Shown here: positions 25,001-35,211 of the stretch, piece by piece
Numbering within the stretch: position 1 is the first letter of the stretch
How the letters are laid out: every line of letters starts with the position of its first letter
Assembly: GCF_021130785.1 (NCBI RefSeq)
Contig: NC_060213.1
Span: 95,286,501-95,350,500 of the forward strand
DNA from: Homalodisca vitripennis
Lineage: Eukaryota > Arthropoda > Insecta > Hemiptera > Cicadellidae
Direction of reading: 5' to 3'
DNA length: 64,000 bases
The notes under the pieces: generated by a model
The model's input: the letters and a program-made list of their open reading frames with translations, nothing else
Told to the model about the DNA's origin: nothing
Database searches by the model: none
Program-made: the position numbers and the translations under genes

Positions 25001-25867
25001 CAACTCCTCCACTCCTCACGCGCATCCCACCGGTCATGCTATAACTTCCCTAGAGTAATACTTACTACTTACCGAACTGTTCAGTCTAGTCGCTGAACAA
25101 GCGATGCTCAGTAGCTCGTACCAGATGAAGCCTTGTGCGAAGACCGTAGCTATGGGAGCATGGTACTCATAACAGTCTACGACATAATGAAGGCCATACA
25201 CTTGCCAATAGGCAGAGATCGACTGCAGGAAAAGCAACATCCCAACGCCAAGTGAGTTGGCGACACGAAGTGAGTAGTTCCGGTTGAGTTTCTTGTTGTA
25301 CTCGAACAGTTTCCTCAGTTGTAGAACCAACCTGAGTGGGTCAATATGTTCCTCTGTTCGAACTGTGATGAGCTCTACCCTCTTAGAGAGCATGTGTATC
25401 AAGGCCGATACTCGATAACATGTGATGATATTGATAAAGACATCGACAAAATGCAAGGATTTTGCGTATTTAATCAGACATGAGAATGAGATCAAAGACA
25501 GAGTCAATACAAGAGGAAATATCAAAAAGAAAATATCTTCATCATAACTCAGATCAGAACCTAGTGATTCGTCAAAATCTGTTATGTCTTCTATGCAGAG
25601 ATCACTTGAACTTTCTTTTGTTAATAATGTCCACACGTTAATACAGATTGACGTTAGAGAATAACACAAAGTTAAACAAAGTAGAAATGTTCTTATGTCT
25701 GATACGTTTTTGTGGCTGAGATAAATGTACAATCTAACGAAACCTATGGCCTCTAATGTCACTAGTACGGCTTTTGAAACCTGTGAATGTACCTTGGTCC
25801 TGCTAAGTTTAGGAATTGAAAATTGAATCTTATCAAATAAATGTACAAATACGTGTTCTGATATCAT
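13667..25867 (-). CDS. gustatory receptor (insect chemoreceptor, 7tm_7 family), four exons
   Basis: Model: exons 25073-25867, 22565-22636, 13886-13975 and 13667-13720, all joined in phase 0, giving 265+24+30+17 = 336 residues. Insect gustatory receptors are seven-pass ligand-gated channels of taste neurons. Hydrophobic segments lie near residues 33-50, 60-80, 112-132, 139-160, 204-228 and 238-258, with the seventh formed by exons 3 and 4. Family hallmarks include the loop LRKLFEYNKKLNRNYSL, a terminal-exon block HTPVEFTALDLVSVNNNLV, and a C-terminus SFMMIFVQF in place of the classical TYxxxxxQF. All introns are GT-AG; the donor after exon 2 (CAG|GTTAAA) is weak. At 336 residues it is short for the family but has all seven segments. 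The ATG at 25867 follows an in-frame stop about 30 bases upstream, so I take it as the start, though an extra 5' exon is possible. No frame disruption is visible. The ligand is unknown; it does not look like sugar or CO2 receptors. Confidence 0.8.
13886..13975 (-). CDS. gustatory receptor exon 3 (30 codons)
   Basis: Acceptor CCGTTTTGCAG|CTGG and donor GAT|GTAAGA. The residues include HTPVEFTALDLVSVNN, matching the conserved block just before the last membrane segment of gustatory receptors (F-T-A-x-x-L followed by N). It is separated from exon 2 by 8.6 kb of transposable elements. Confidence 0.82.
14482..14649. repeat. two direct copies of a 60-bp segment upstream of the piggyBac frame
   Basis: 14482-14541 and 14590-14649 match closely (shared core AGAAATATCAATAATTCGAT, then TGTGATGG and CGC-TTATTATACTTCA) with a period of 108 bases. 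A diverged relative (ATCGATTGTGATAG-GGCCGC then ATTTATACTGCA) occurs near 29865-29900. They may belong to the 5' part of the piggyBac-type element. Confidence 0.75.
14640..17006 (+). mobile_element. piggyBac-type DNA transposon, decayed
   Basis: Body of a piggyBac element inside gustatory receptor intron 2, on the strand opposite to the gene. The right terminus is visible: GGTCTCCAAAGGG followed by TTAA at 17007-17010, matching the CCC...GGG ends next to a TTAA target that define the superfamily. I could not find the matching left end with TTAACCC, so the 5' boundary is approximate and may have decayed. About 580 bases of 3' noncoding sequence follow the transposase stop. Confidence 0.8.
14652..16426 (+). 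pseudogene. piggyBac transposase pseudogene
   Basis: An acidic N-terminus (DNSDIDNSDEDSNDEG) leads into the catalytic core in three frame segments. Blocks seen: FNLFFTTTLLNLMVLETNRY, then the region of the first catalytic Asp (LSADESLIG), the second (HVFVDNFLSS) and the third (NYNTYMGGIDHFDMM). A C-terminal cysteine-rich domain follows (CWVCTEKG ... CCSKCKEGCHGPW ... C), the DNA-end-binding zinc domain of the family. Two lesions are clear: a frameshift in a T9 run near 15280-15288, and an in-frame TAA at 15559-15561 after FFCY. All three catalytic Asp are still present, so inactivation looks fairly recent. The encoded enzyme would have cut and pasted at TTAA sites. Confidence 0.88.
17011..17689. 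other. intron 2 spacer
   Basis: No coding sequence is seen. A short direct-repeat flavour (CAATAAATTTGC and CAATAAATAACT around 17200-17250) is all that stands out. Confidence 0.5.
17690..17811 (+). mobile_element. 3' end of an RTE-like LINE
   Basis: The stretch with AAACCATTCTCGGATCCACC, then AAAAGTTTCATTAAAATTGG and CCCGTTTAGGAGGAGTTCAG, running into a TA-rich tail, is the stereotyped 3' untranslated end of insect RTE-type retrotransposons. No coding part precedes it, so it is a very short 5'-truncated copy. It ends directly in the (TA)n run that follows. Confidence 0.6.
17812..17921. repeat. (TA)n-(TG)n compound microsatellite
   Basis: About 23 TA units (17812-17858) followed by about 28 TG units to 17921. 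It probably grew from the tail of the RTE-like insertion. Confidence 0.95.
18102..18554 (+). CDS. LINE C ORF1 protein, C-terminal part
   Basis: 150 residues, open to a stop. Residues about 25-75 contain FKNDLQAVHRVPTKRKSG and PIIMQFSIRQKRDMFLKSAK, and the C-terminal half contains FIYVNEHLTPYHKELLFKAK and KDGKIFVRR. This is the RNA-binding fold seen in ORF1 proteins of many insect LINEs (related to the baculovirus FP-type and L1 C-terminal domains). It lacks the upstream coiled coil and zinc-finger part expected of a full ORF1, so it is probably truncated even though the frame itself is clean. Confidence 0.7.
   Translation: MSRNIKYSVPDLKNENIEEVVTKLSDIVSVPLDFKNDLQAVHRVPTKRKSGVKPIIMQFSIRQKRDMFLKSAKSVKIRSTTFGPGLPETFIYVNEHLTPYHKELLFKAKQLKEKGFQFVWPKDGKIFVRRSASQNDKTIQIKTLEDVDRF
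18644..19560 (+). pseudogene. LINE C endonuclease domain (EEP type), broken
   Basis: The frame starts MCSVKLNFQGKLQIFHLN, then SNKYHIIVLSEIWIKSG carries the acidic residue of the apurinic-like endonuclease active site, then a GYDMLMQPR block. After about 18890 the frame is lost. Recognisable endonuclease C-terminal pieces (a VVGDMNI-like string near 19095, and SDHYAVTVDI-like residues near 19290) continue in other frames with stops. The enzyme would have nicked target DNA for reverse transcription. Confidence 0.7.
19594..21510 (+). pseudogene. LINE C reverse transcriptase, broken
   Basis: Segments in order: a linker with IKKAKTNYFSSLVERNKGNT (to a TAA at 19822-19824, after which the frame continues open), a fingers block YRPITLIHAMAKLFEMLIK with QYGFLPNKGTD, motif A LALYLDFQKAFDVVD, then GLLLFNLYINDLLEMKLN, and the YADDT box at 20665-20679. 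A thumb/C-terminal region extends to about 21510. At least four frameshifts or stops (near 20040, 20470, 20890 and 21195) separate them. All catalytic Asp of the palm remain visible. Confidence 0.85.
22062..22098. repeat. (TA)n microsatellite in the LINE C 3' region
   Basis: About 18 TA units inside a T-rich region. Confidence 0.9.
22277..22423 (+). mobile_element. short LINE 3' end with TTGAAC-type tail
   Basis: Directly after the LINE C tail, a 145-base stretch ends AAAATAAACGTTTTTTGAAC then CTTGAACTTGAA. The hexamer tail (22402-22423), different from the LINE C tail, suggests a second, severely 5'-truncated LINE next to it. No coding part is seen. Confidence 0.45.
22565..22636 (-). CDS. 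gustatory receptor exon 2 (24 codons)
   Basis: Bounded by a T-rich acceptor (TTTTTTTGTTAG|GTCC) and a donor CAG|GTTAAA. It encodes VQSLIVEIDRKMSMDG followed by YQLQYRKQ, the intracellular helix that precedes the last conserved block in gustatory receptors. Phase 0 on both sides fits exons 1 and 3 exactly. Confidence 0.7.
23355..23687 (-). repeat. 47-bp tandem array copied from the exon 1 end and splice donor
   Basis: Seven units with starts at 23355 (degenerate), 23402, 23449, 23496, 23543, 23590 and 23637, each exactly 47 bases apart, and a partial one at 23684. Read on the gene strand, each good unit contains GACTGAACAGTTCG|GTAAGT followed by AGTAAGTATTACC and TTACACACAACACA. The first part is identical to the last 14 bases of gustatory receptor exon 1 plus its donor at 25073/25072. 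The array therefore holds six extra near-perfect copies of the exon end and donor. The element at 23688-25055 now separates it from the genuine exon. Confidence 0.93.
23926..24250 (+). pseudogene. transposase N-terminal (helix-turn-helix) relic
   Basis: Three frame segments. First, after ATG, GGRKVIHGQAREVLPI; second, LINLKKVQQRAVEATGISES followed by TRRRILKEE; third, TPNKVRIRK and NLDNFDLGVVRRTINNFH. This order (basic start, helix-turn-helix with ATGISEST, then FDLGVVRR) matches the N-terminus of a Tc1/IS630-like transposase family common in insects. Frameshifts separate the parts and the catalytic DDE domain is absent. The relic at 57795-58365 carries a catalytic domain of what looks like the same family. 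Confidence 0.65.
24901..24936. repeat. GC-rich hairpin inside the TIR element
   Basis: Perfect 11-base arms, TTCGGCTCCCG and CGGGAGCCGAA, with a 14-base loop. It stands out in AT-rich DNA; it may be a subterminal structure of the element. Confidence 0.8.
25073..25867 (-). CDS. gustatory receptor exon 1
   Basis: Encodes residues 1-265 with six predicted membrane segments and an acidic extracellular loop (about residues 85-111, rich in Asp/Glu/Ser). It ends RLNSS with TCG|GTAAGT as donor; the coding match to the next exon is in phase 0. The open frame continues 12 codons past the donor, but those codons are the tandem-repeat sequence and the TIR element, so they are intronic. This same exon end and donor are repeated downstream in a 47-bp array. 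Confidence 0.85.
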
Positions 25868-28800
25868 TTCTATCGGTTTTATATTCCATGGATATCAGCG
25901 TAGTTTAAGAACATCTAGAATTGTAAGTCAGTACTATGAGCAATTGTTGCTACAACAAAAAACAAGTGGTTAAACGCTCTTTGTTCTGTAAACAAATTAA
26001 GAACATAGAAGTAAACATCATCGCCTTATTATAACCATTATAATATCCATAAACTTAATATTTTAGGATAAATAGTATAAAGGTTCTACATTATATAATT
26101 GACATTCATTTCATATTCATTAAGTGACTAAAGATTATATTCTGAATATTTAAAATTGCTGATATTAAATTGGCTTTTTATTGTTCTTCCAGTGGGTAAT
26201 TGTGAGTTTATGCTAAAGTATTTCAGAATGGTGCAGGTAAAATGATTTTAGTACGAAATGAATTTAAACAGATAATAATAACTTTCTAATTTGTAAATTG
26301 TATTAATCTAACATAAAATTTACCGAATACATAAAAAGTTATGTCCAGGAAATCTGAAGACTAATTAAATAAAAGTGTTGTTTTTAAACACTACTTATTT
26401 ATTATTGATATGATACTTAGATTAAATGTATAATGTTTTTATTATTTTTACTTTTTAATTTATCCACAGACTGAGCTTTAGCCTTATAACGGTTTTATCT
26501 TGTTTAAAACAACGCTATATGACGTATATTAATAATAGCTAAATTACTGTTATATTTTTTAATACTTTATGAATCACAAAATCGTTCTGAGTCATAGAAA
26601 TTACTTGTTCTGTCAAGACTCAAACCCGGATCTCTCACTTCCCTTAGATTTTCGCCTAATGGATAATAACATTAACTTCGATATTAACTATAAATAGTAG
26701 TCTGGTTCAAATAAACGAAATTCTATGTTTTGGCAAAGCCGTATAGGTTTTACAACTAGGTATAATTTTTTCTTATAAAACTCCACAATCAACATTCTTG
26801 AGCGCCAAGAACAACTGAATGTTTCTACTCGACTTCCTCTCCTTGGCGCTGGAATTGTTTAATGAAAAAATTACCATCTTAAGTTAGATTTATTTACTCC
26901 ATATCAAAATGTTCAGTTTCTAATCACGCGTTTTAGACTGTAAATTTAAATATCAAACCATTGACGAATGTAACAATGTTAGTATTGCTCACTTAAATAT
27001 CTTTACTCTATTATTATTCCCTAAATCATTAAACATCCGATATTTATTACTTTATATTTTTGTAGAGATTACAATATAGGATAGTACGATAAAAATATTC
27101 ATTACGACGAACACTCCTGTCTTACATGGCTGAGTTAAACACACACTTCCAGTACAAGTGGGGTTGTATCCGTTAGACAGATTGGCCTGTCTTAGCCACG
27201 AAACCAAATTTCGTGACCTAAGTCCGTAAGTATCACTTTTACCAGCCTTTGTGATCATCAGCATGCAGTGGAATTAACGTAAACGAAATTAGTTTATCTG
27301 GAAGATTATTTAAGACGCTTTCTTATTTTAAGAAAGAAAACATTTGGTCACTAGAACTATTTGTTTTTAAGTAAGTCAGTCAGTGTTTCACTTCCCGTAA
27401 AACTAATGTCCTATCAAAGTGTTATAAATAATTTTTAAGTATTATCACCTACAATAGTTACAGTGTGAAAAGTCTTAAATTAGAGGGAAAAGAATGTATA
27501 AAAACAATTGAAAACGGAGGATTTAAAATAGAAACAGGCGGAGTAATAAATCAAACTATAAGAAAGAACTTTAACGTTACACATTTACATTACTACATTT
27601 ACATTGGATCAATCCTTTCCACCACTGCTACGTTATTTGTAGAAAAGCAGAACAATTAAACCTATGGTCACTAGGTAGATAATGAACCTACATGAGGTGT
27701 TAACATTGTTGAGGTGGGACTGTATTATCGCTACCAGGCTTCTGCCTCAGGTCAGTTCTAGCTGAGAGTTCTTGAAGAGTATATCTAAATATTATATATA
27801 TATATATACTTACATACATTCTTATATATATATACACCTAAAACAAATATTAGCTCCAAATTTACTAATGAATAACATACACAGTGATAACCCCTACAAA
27901 CTATTATATCTTTATCTTTTCTATTTTTCAAAAATTACGTCACGCCACGTGCCGCGTAACAGGCGTCACTGAGGATGCATTCATAATTGTTTATGTCTAA
28001 TGCTCATTTTATTCTAAAATTTTGGCTACATGTTACAATGCCACATGTTAAAATGTTACACTATTGGACTCAGTTTGCTTACTCAGTTATTTATTTATCC
28101 TGGACTTTTCTCGTTGTCGTCATGGTTACACATAGAACAATGCAAACACGTTCGCTAGCGTTTAGCTATATCCCATTGAGTAGCGTGCATAGAACACTAG
28201 CATAGAACTCCATTTTGCCTATAGAGAAATGAAAGTTCATGCAAAATTTAAAGTCTGTAATCAGTCCATCTTAGAAATATTGTTCGGACACACATATAGA
28301 CAGATATGTAATAATACGAGCATCTTGAGGGAAATGATTCGATAACTCATATAAAAATGTTATAAATTTAGTGTCCTTATACACTTACAACTCATACTAT
28401 TGGGTTTTGTCAAATACATCTCATTGAAGGAACACAGATAAATGAAGTAAATTATTTTATAAAACCAAGTCTTACGAAACGTTATATCTGGCCGTTGAAT
28501 GGAACGAGAGGGAAGTACACAAACCTCGCTTTGTTGAAGTGAATATTACATCGTCTCGTGAATTTAGGAGTAAATATCGCCTAAACTTCTCTCAAAGCCT
28601 GTAAGTGGATGTTAGTACCAACAGTCGCCCTTACATACGCGATAAAGCACATTGAAGCAGAACGAGCCCTTGTTAAGGTTCCAGTGCTTTTCGCTTAGCA
28701 GTTACATGCTAAACGCCATGAGCGAAAGGGTTTAACCAGTAAAATGTGAGTGTCAGTGAGGTTTCGTTATCTTGAAATTACAGTATTTTACAGTATAATC

Positions 28801-29704
28801 AGTATGAATAATAGCAAGTAAATCCTTGGTATTTGATTTGTTTATGAATAAAGAATTTTTCATTTATATACTTAACTTTGTAAAACGGGGAGTTTAGATC
28901 ATTATGTAAGAGTACTCGTGAAGCTATAAAAATATTATTGGAGCATGTTGAGTGCTTAAAATGTGTTCCGAGAATATGAGGGTAAAAATGTTGAAAAATT
29001 CGAACGAGGAGAAAATCTTGGTTAAGAACGTTAGATAGGAGTTAGACCCTAGTATTTGAAATTGTTATAAAACTGTTTACATGGCTTATAATAGAATGCA
29101 GATAGATACCTCTGTCTGGGTTGTTCTTAAGGGAACTTTGTACAAATTGCAAAGGATACATTAAGAAAGAAATTTTTTTTAAATGGTTTATACGAAAACA
29201 AGTGTCCAGTCTTCAATCCCTGATACTTATTGTGATTTATAAATTTACAAATTTCAGATCCATTTCAACAAACTTTTACATACAAACCATACAACAAGTT
29301 TTTATAGTTGCCTCTTTCTCTACCAATTCTTTGGCATAGGCTACTATTGAGTGATTTAGAGTAAACTTATGGATAGTTGGATTTCGTAGTAGAGCTCTGA
29401 GGATTGGAGTTGTGACACATTATAAACCGCTGGCGGGCATTGTTTTTTCTAAGAACGTCTTTCCATATCATTTCGAAAGGATACTAACTACTCCTAATTT
29501 GTCAGAGTACTTTTCTCCTGCAGTATAATAACCGGTGACCACGAAAGTAACTTCGACTATTAATTTAAAAGTAAAATAAGATCTATCGAATCTAAAACAT
29601 TTTCCTATAAGTGATAGGATATTACGGTAATAGGTCACTACTAAATAACCCTGTTACTAACACTAATACGTTATAAACAATCCATGGGCGCATGCGGTAT
29701 AGTG

Positions 29705-29708
<4 letters not shown>
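25868..29708. other. noncoding stretch upstream of the gustatory receptor
   Basis: Would contain the receptor promoter (just above 25868), but no motif can be assigned. The remainder is AT-rich with no supported gene. The 70-codon minus frame at 27052-27264 and the plus frame at 27987-28205 lack recognisable motifs. A segment at about 28500-28670 is repeated at 31830-32010. Confidence 0.5.
28520..28665 (+). repeat. diverged repeat, copy 1 of a pair
   Basis: Shares ACACAAACCTC and then AAGTGGATGTTAG--CCAACAGTC, CCCTTA-ATA and GCGATAAAG-ACATT with 31840-32010 in the same order and orientation. No coding sense was found. It is probably an old dispersed element. Confidence 0.6.

Positions 29709-29769
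<61 letters not shown>
29709..29769. repeat. (TA)n microsatellite
   Basis: About 30 uninterrupted TA units. Confidence 0.95.
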
Positions 29770-29773
<4 letters not shown>

Positions 29774-29864
29774 TGAAATACCTACAACGTAATTTGGTTA
29801 CAGTTGTTGTATCGAGGATTCATTACTCATAAATATCGATGATTAAATAATAATGAGCATCGAT

Positions 29865-29905
29865 GAATCGATTGTGATAGCGGCCGCTATTTATACTGCA
29901 GACAT
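29865..29905. repeat. third relative of the piggyBac-upstream repeat
   Basis: ATCGATTGTGATAGCGGCCG followed by CTATTTATACTGCA parallels the 14482/14590 repeats. It suggests a dispersed fragment of the same element type. Confidence 0.5.
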
Positions 29906-30688
29906 ATGTTTTACCTATGCAATATTAGTTTTATTTTTATTTTCTTAGTTTCTGGACATTATCCACAGATGTAGAAACTATAATCCAAACCTGCCAATCA
30001 AAGAACTTATGGCCAGCTGAGTGCGGTGAGAGTAGGTGGTAACTAGCCAAGTTCTTTCTTTTCAAATTTTTACAGGAAAAGAAGAATTCGTTGGAATTAT
30101 CATGATCAGATTTCCTTTATGGGTATTCTAAGGTCCTGAACTAACTGAAGTATTGAGGTACACTATCACCGTCCCCGCACCGCCCACATACGAATGTCTC
30201 CATCAGCTTCCTTGTTCACCAACCTCTGTCTTTTGTTGTTCCTTCTCATGTGAAACCTGCATGTGGTAAACCTTTATAATTCCTCTTTCTCATAATTCGT
30301 AGGAAATTTGTTCACACGACCATAACTATTACTAGTGCATAACTCTCCGATAAAATATTGGAAAACACATTTCTTCTGCACGACCAAAGTTTCGTGGAAT
30401 TAACGTTCTTGGCATACAATATCCGCAAAACATATAAACAACTAGTAATAAGAATTAATATACTTAAAGGGTTGAAAATCAATACCGTTCCAGTTTAATT
30501 ACTTTACAATGGTCTTCTCAAACACTAGAAATATATCAATTGATCTGATTGGTTGGTTCTGGAGTCTAAATTATAAACCCGTATCATATTTGGTATAATT
30601 TATTCTTATTGATCTTATTTCTTATTTATTCTTATTGGAAACGTCGCAGAGCTAAACGCTGTTCTCTACCCATAACAAATAAAGTTGT

Positions 30689-30694
<6 letters not shown>

Positions 30695-30726
<32 letters not shown>
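30695..30726. repeat. (TA)n microsatellite
   Basis: About 16 TA units. Confidence 0.9.
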
Positions 30727-30729
<3 letters not shown>

Positions 30730-31839
30730 TCATATATTCTTAATGCCTCAATGTCATAATTCACATAGTACTCATATCGAAGCAGCCAGAAATATTTAGG
30801 AGTGGAATCCAAAAGCTAAACTGACTATAATATCATGAATATTTATACCACACTACATAGCTTTAGAGTTAGTAATCTATTGGATTACTAGAAGCAATTT
30901 CCTAAAGGAAATGTAAGTTTAATTAAGAGCAGTTCAAGCTCACTGACAAAGCTGTACTCTGCGTTGTTCGACTCATTTGATGCCCATGGGAAAACAACAA
31001 ACTTCTCTGCTGTAACAACTGTTCGTTTTGTAAAGACAGATAAGATAATCAGTTAAGTGAAACATATATTTACTTCACGTATTTTCCAGATTCATTTCAC
31101 CTTAAGATTGTAAATTATCAGTTCTTTATTTAATTTCATTTTAAAAATCGCAATCGCTTTTATTTGGTGTTTAAGAGGTAATTGAAGAATATGTTTAAAG
31201 TTGTAAGTAGAAGCAAAATTAGTTAACCATTTTATAAGTTTTGTACGTTATACTTGAGGTATTTGATGCTAGGAGTCTCTCAATGTCCAGCATCCTAAAA
31301 TAATATCAGTAACGGAGGAAAGGATGTTATGAGAAGGAAAATGCTTTTGTATGAATACATTTATACAAAGGCATCTCTCTTCAGGTCCAGGTTGGATGAC
31401 GGCTTTCATAACATATACTCGATTTGTCGTTTTGTAAAAATATATTTTTCCTAATATGTATGAAAATATGCTATCCAAATGATCAATGTTTTTATTCTCT
31501 CCTGAATAATGGTACTATGGTACTTCATCTCCTCCATTGTACTGAATGGACGAGTATATAGTCAAAAATAAAACTCACCAATGCTGTTGTATTTTCTTAT
31601 TAAACGTTAATTGTAATCGGCGTTAAATAAACACCAATTTATACTGTAACAGTATTGTAAAATTAAAATTTTTCTTTAATAATAACAATTAAATCATCTA
31701 TGTTCTGCCTTTTATACATTAAGAGTTGCTTTGTGAACAGAGCTAGCATTCGATAGAACAGAATAAATTACCATTAAAATTGACTTCATTAAGAACATTT
31801 TCTTGATAAACGTTAAAACAGACCATCGAATAGATCAAT

Positions 31840-32010
31840 ATAGGTGTACACAAACCTCCATTTGCTCTAGTCAATGTTACGCACTTCCCTTTGTTCTCCG
31901 CAAAGCAAGTATCGTACAAGTATTTTTAGATCCCTTAAGTGGATGTTAGCGCCAACAGTCACCCTTATATAGGTTCAAGAGGCGATAAAGTACATTAAAT
32001 GAAGTAATCT
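31840..32010 (+). repeat. diverged repeat, copy 2 of a pair
   Basis: Partner of 28520-28665, with a 12-base insertion between the CCCTTATATAGG and GCGATAAAG blocks. Confidence 0.6.
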
Positions 32011-35000
32011 AAACCCTGTTAAGACCCAAGTACTTCTTATATTACACTTGTTCTTGGTTAAGACTTCGAGAGACGGTGTTCGACAGATAATATGAAGTTA
32101 AGACGAGTTCGTCATTTCTTGTAATTACCGTTCCCTGCAATGTAAATACTAATGTGTTGTATGTGTTGTGTTTGTGGGGAAGTTACAATAGTAACTTTCC
32201 CATAAATTCTTCATATATGGGGAAGTTACATTTGTGTTGGTATATTTATGTTAAACAGTGACTTTAAATAATTATTAATTTACTATTGCGACTAAAGAGT
32301 GAAAGAGAGGAAACGTCTACTCATAAATTAAATTACATTACGTTTAGCCAATCAATTTATAAATATTATAAAACCCATAAAACCCCATTAGAAGTTATAA
32401 TGAACGAGGTTTAACCGGCATCTCTTGTTCGAATATACAGTTTATAAGATCTAATGCGCAAGTTTACTGACCTATTGTTCACAGACTGGTCTGTGAATAA
32501 TGGATTCTACGGTAAATATATATTATGAATATTCATTCATATTAGTTTATGTATACAATTATAGCTTACAGATGTAATATTAAAAGAACCTTTTATCATT
32601 TGTAATATATTTTGTTTTGTAGATTATGGGATTATTATTGGTATTTTAAAAATATATTTCTACACCTATATTTTGAATATGTCATCATCATTTTCAACCA
32701 ATAATTTTGGAATTTTATTTAATCTATAAGTAAATGTATTTTTATTATATTTAAACTAGCAATAAAATAATTTGGTAAATTCTGACCAATAGGTACAAAC
32801 CTATTATGTATGTTCTGACCTATACCGTACAAAAATACTCACTAATTGAAAACTACACTTCCTTACTATTTGTCGCGTTTTTATTTCTCAAATTATTTCC
32901 AAAACATGAAATCGATTTTTATCAAAATATATAGACATTGTCATTATAAAAATTAATATGAAGAAAAATGTCTTAAATTAATAGTGGATGGCTTGAGTGA
33001 AAGTTATCAGGATTAGTTTATACTTAAATACATGTACCAGAAACAAAACAACATTCTTGCAGTTTTCTGTACTATGTTAAAAATTTACTCGATGTGTGTT
33101 ATTTGATATTTATTAAGGCATTCATTATTTACATTTAACTAAAACTATTATTTTATTACAGGTGTTTATATACCATATGATTGTAAAATTATAAATGAGT
33201 TAGCAGGACCGATAAGATATTTTAAATTTAATGTACCTATATTTATTCAAAATATACATACATAGAATTATTTATAATAACTGCTGCTCAGTTCATAAGA
33301 AGTTTAACATAGCTGTTAGTGTGGAACAACACTAGTTCGTATTACTAACCAATTGAGTTGGTGGACATCTTGGTTTTTGCTCCGTAACAACAATGTTAAC
33401 ATTTTAACAGCTTTATTTGTAATAGTAGAATCATTGAAGGTGTGTGTGTTTTTGGGAGAGGAATGTAGGCGAAAGATCTTATGCTTACATTATATAATAT
33501 ATGTAATAATATATTATAATAACTGAAACCTCCAAATTTATACTTTCAAAATATATTTGTACACGCTTATATCTCCTAATTTAACCAACTATATAGTTTA
33601 ATAACCACATATTAGGCTACTCCCAATGGACACCCATTAACACAAGTTAACGCAACCATTACACAAATGCTCAATAACTACATTCAAGAGACAAGAGGAT
33701 TGTTTGAGCTGTGGGAATTTGAGCTAGAAGGGTTTATTTTCGGAAAGGTTCTTACGGCGGATTACGACAAACATTCTCCCCTAAACCCTTTGAAAGGGAA
33801 ACCGCAAAGGTTATAATAGAATGTAAAACATTTCCTTATTCCATAAACTACATCATACGATTAGATTATAAGTAGCAGCCAAAGTCTAAAGTTATGTATT
33901 GTACTTGTAGAATTTTTTTAATTACTTGCGCAGTTTCCGACCTAAATAGAAAAACCATGTATTACTGCCTTGATATATTGTTATTGGTCGTATTAAAACA
34001 ATGCGAATTTCGTATTTTTAAATATTGTTATTATAATTCACTTATAAGATTTAGATATAAAGATATAAAAAATGTAAACTATCTATTCTGATGTGTATGG
34101 TTTAAGGTTACTGAACAAAAGATACCGTGCCAAATGAATAAGGGTAACCATTGAAATAACATGTGATATATTGGAACTGATGAGAAGTAAAATGCATCCT
34201 TCTCATAGTAATACAATATTACTACAGTTGTTTCACAAACCTGTAAGGACAAAAGCTTTTACTTCAGTACAGATTTAAACGGTCAAATTATTATTGTTTA
34301 ATTTATACTATATTAATGTTATAAAATAATATTTAAGTAAATTCTATAAGGCATATATTTATTTATTTACTATAAGTGATTTATCCTAATTATGATATAA
34401 ATAATAACTTTTAATATATATTTTTATACGTTAGCATTTAACTTTTGATTTAAAATCATTACAAATACATAGTTAATTACCATGGTTGCTTTTGCAATAC
34501 AGTTTATTTACGACACTTTCTTACTATTTGATTATTGTAAAGAAGTCATACAGACGCAAATTTATAACTAAATAATTTATTTCAACTATATAAGTTGAAT
34601 TATTATAATTTATAACAATTCAACTGTTGAAATTTTGAAATAATGAAATCTACGAGTACCTAACTACGAGAGTAAAATGGAAGGTAAAAACTATCTTATA
34701 TAAATTAAACGTTTATATTAGTTTATAAGTGTATAAAAGTTTATGAGTATCATAGTTATTTTGGTACTATTCCAGTACATATATTATTCCCTTATAAGCA
34801 AAGTGGAGCAAAGAGAAATACAGACAATACTGTACAAGTGGTTACTGAGACAATGCAACGGGACATATGTGTTTTTAATTTCCAGTTTTTAAACCCGAAT
34901 TTTAGCTTCTTAGTCTACTTTAAACTGCTACATAAATTGTATATATTTATTTATAGAACGTATTAAACAGCAGTCTTAACTAAAACATAATATTTATACA

Positions 35001-35211
35001 ATCACAGTAAAATTTGTTTTTAAAATTAAATATATTTAAATTAATTAGTACCTAATATTCATGATATGATTAACTTGAGTTGCTCTGAAACAGGTACTCC
35101 CAAAATAACAGAACTATTAATTTTTTTCAATAATGAGTTATCAATAAGGTGCTGAAAAACCCATGCATCATATAATAACTTCTTGGTAAAAATATTTAAA
35201 TAGTTTATAGA

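Larger units (their letters stand above)
23688..25055 (+). mobile_element. 1.37-kb TIR element inserted in the donor repeat
   Basis: 25-bp terminal inverted repeats (23691-23715 and 25028-25052) share TTATAGCATGACCGGTG with only two mismatches over the full length. TA flanks both sides (23686-23687 and 25056-25057). Removing the element with one TA restores the 47-bp unit (AAGGTAATACTTAC), which fixes the insertion boundaries. Inside are relics of a transposase N-terminus, two diverged direct repeats near 24720-24885 each ending GTCTAGAAATGTT, and a GC-rich hairpin at 24901-24936. The TA target and protein remnant suggest an IS630/Tc1-type element lacking its catalytic domain. Confidence 0.82.
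29906..35211. other. long AT-rich noncoding stretch
   Basis: Apart from a (TA)n run at 30695-30726 and the repeat at 31840-32010, no gene, RNA or element end can be supported. Open frames at 31269-31478 and 33894-34091 are short and without motifs. Confidence 0.5.

Noticed and set aside
27052..27264. 70-codon minus frame with a hydrophobic C-terminus
   Set aside because: No family resemblance, no splice context and a length easily reached by chance.
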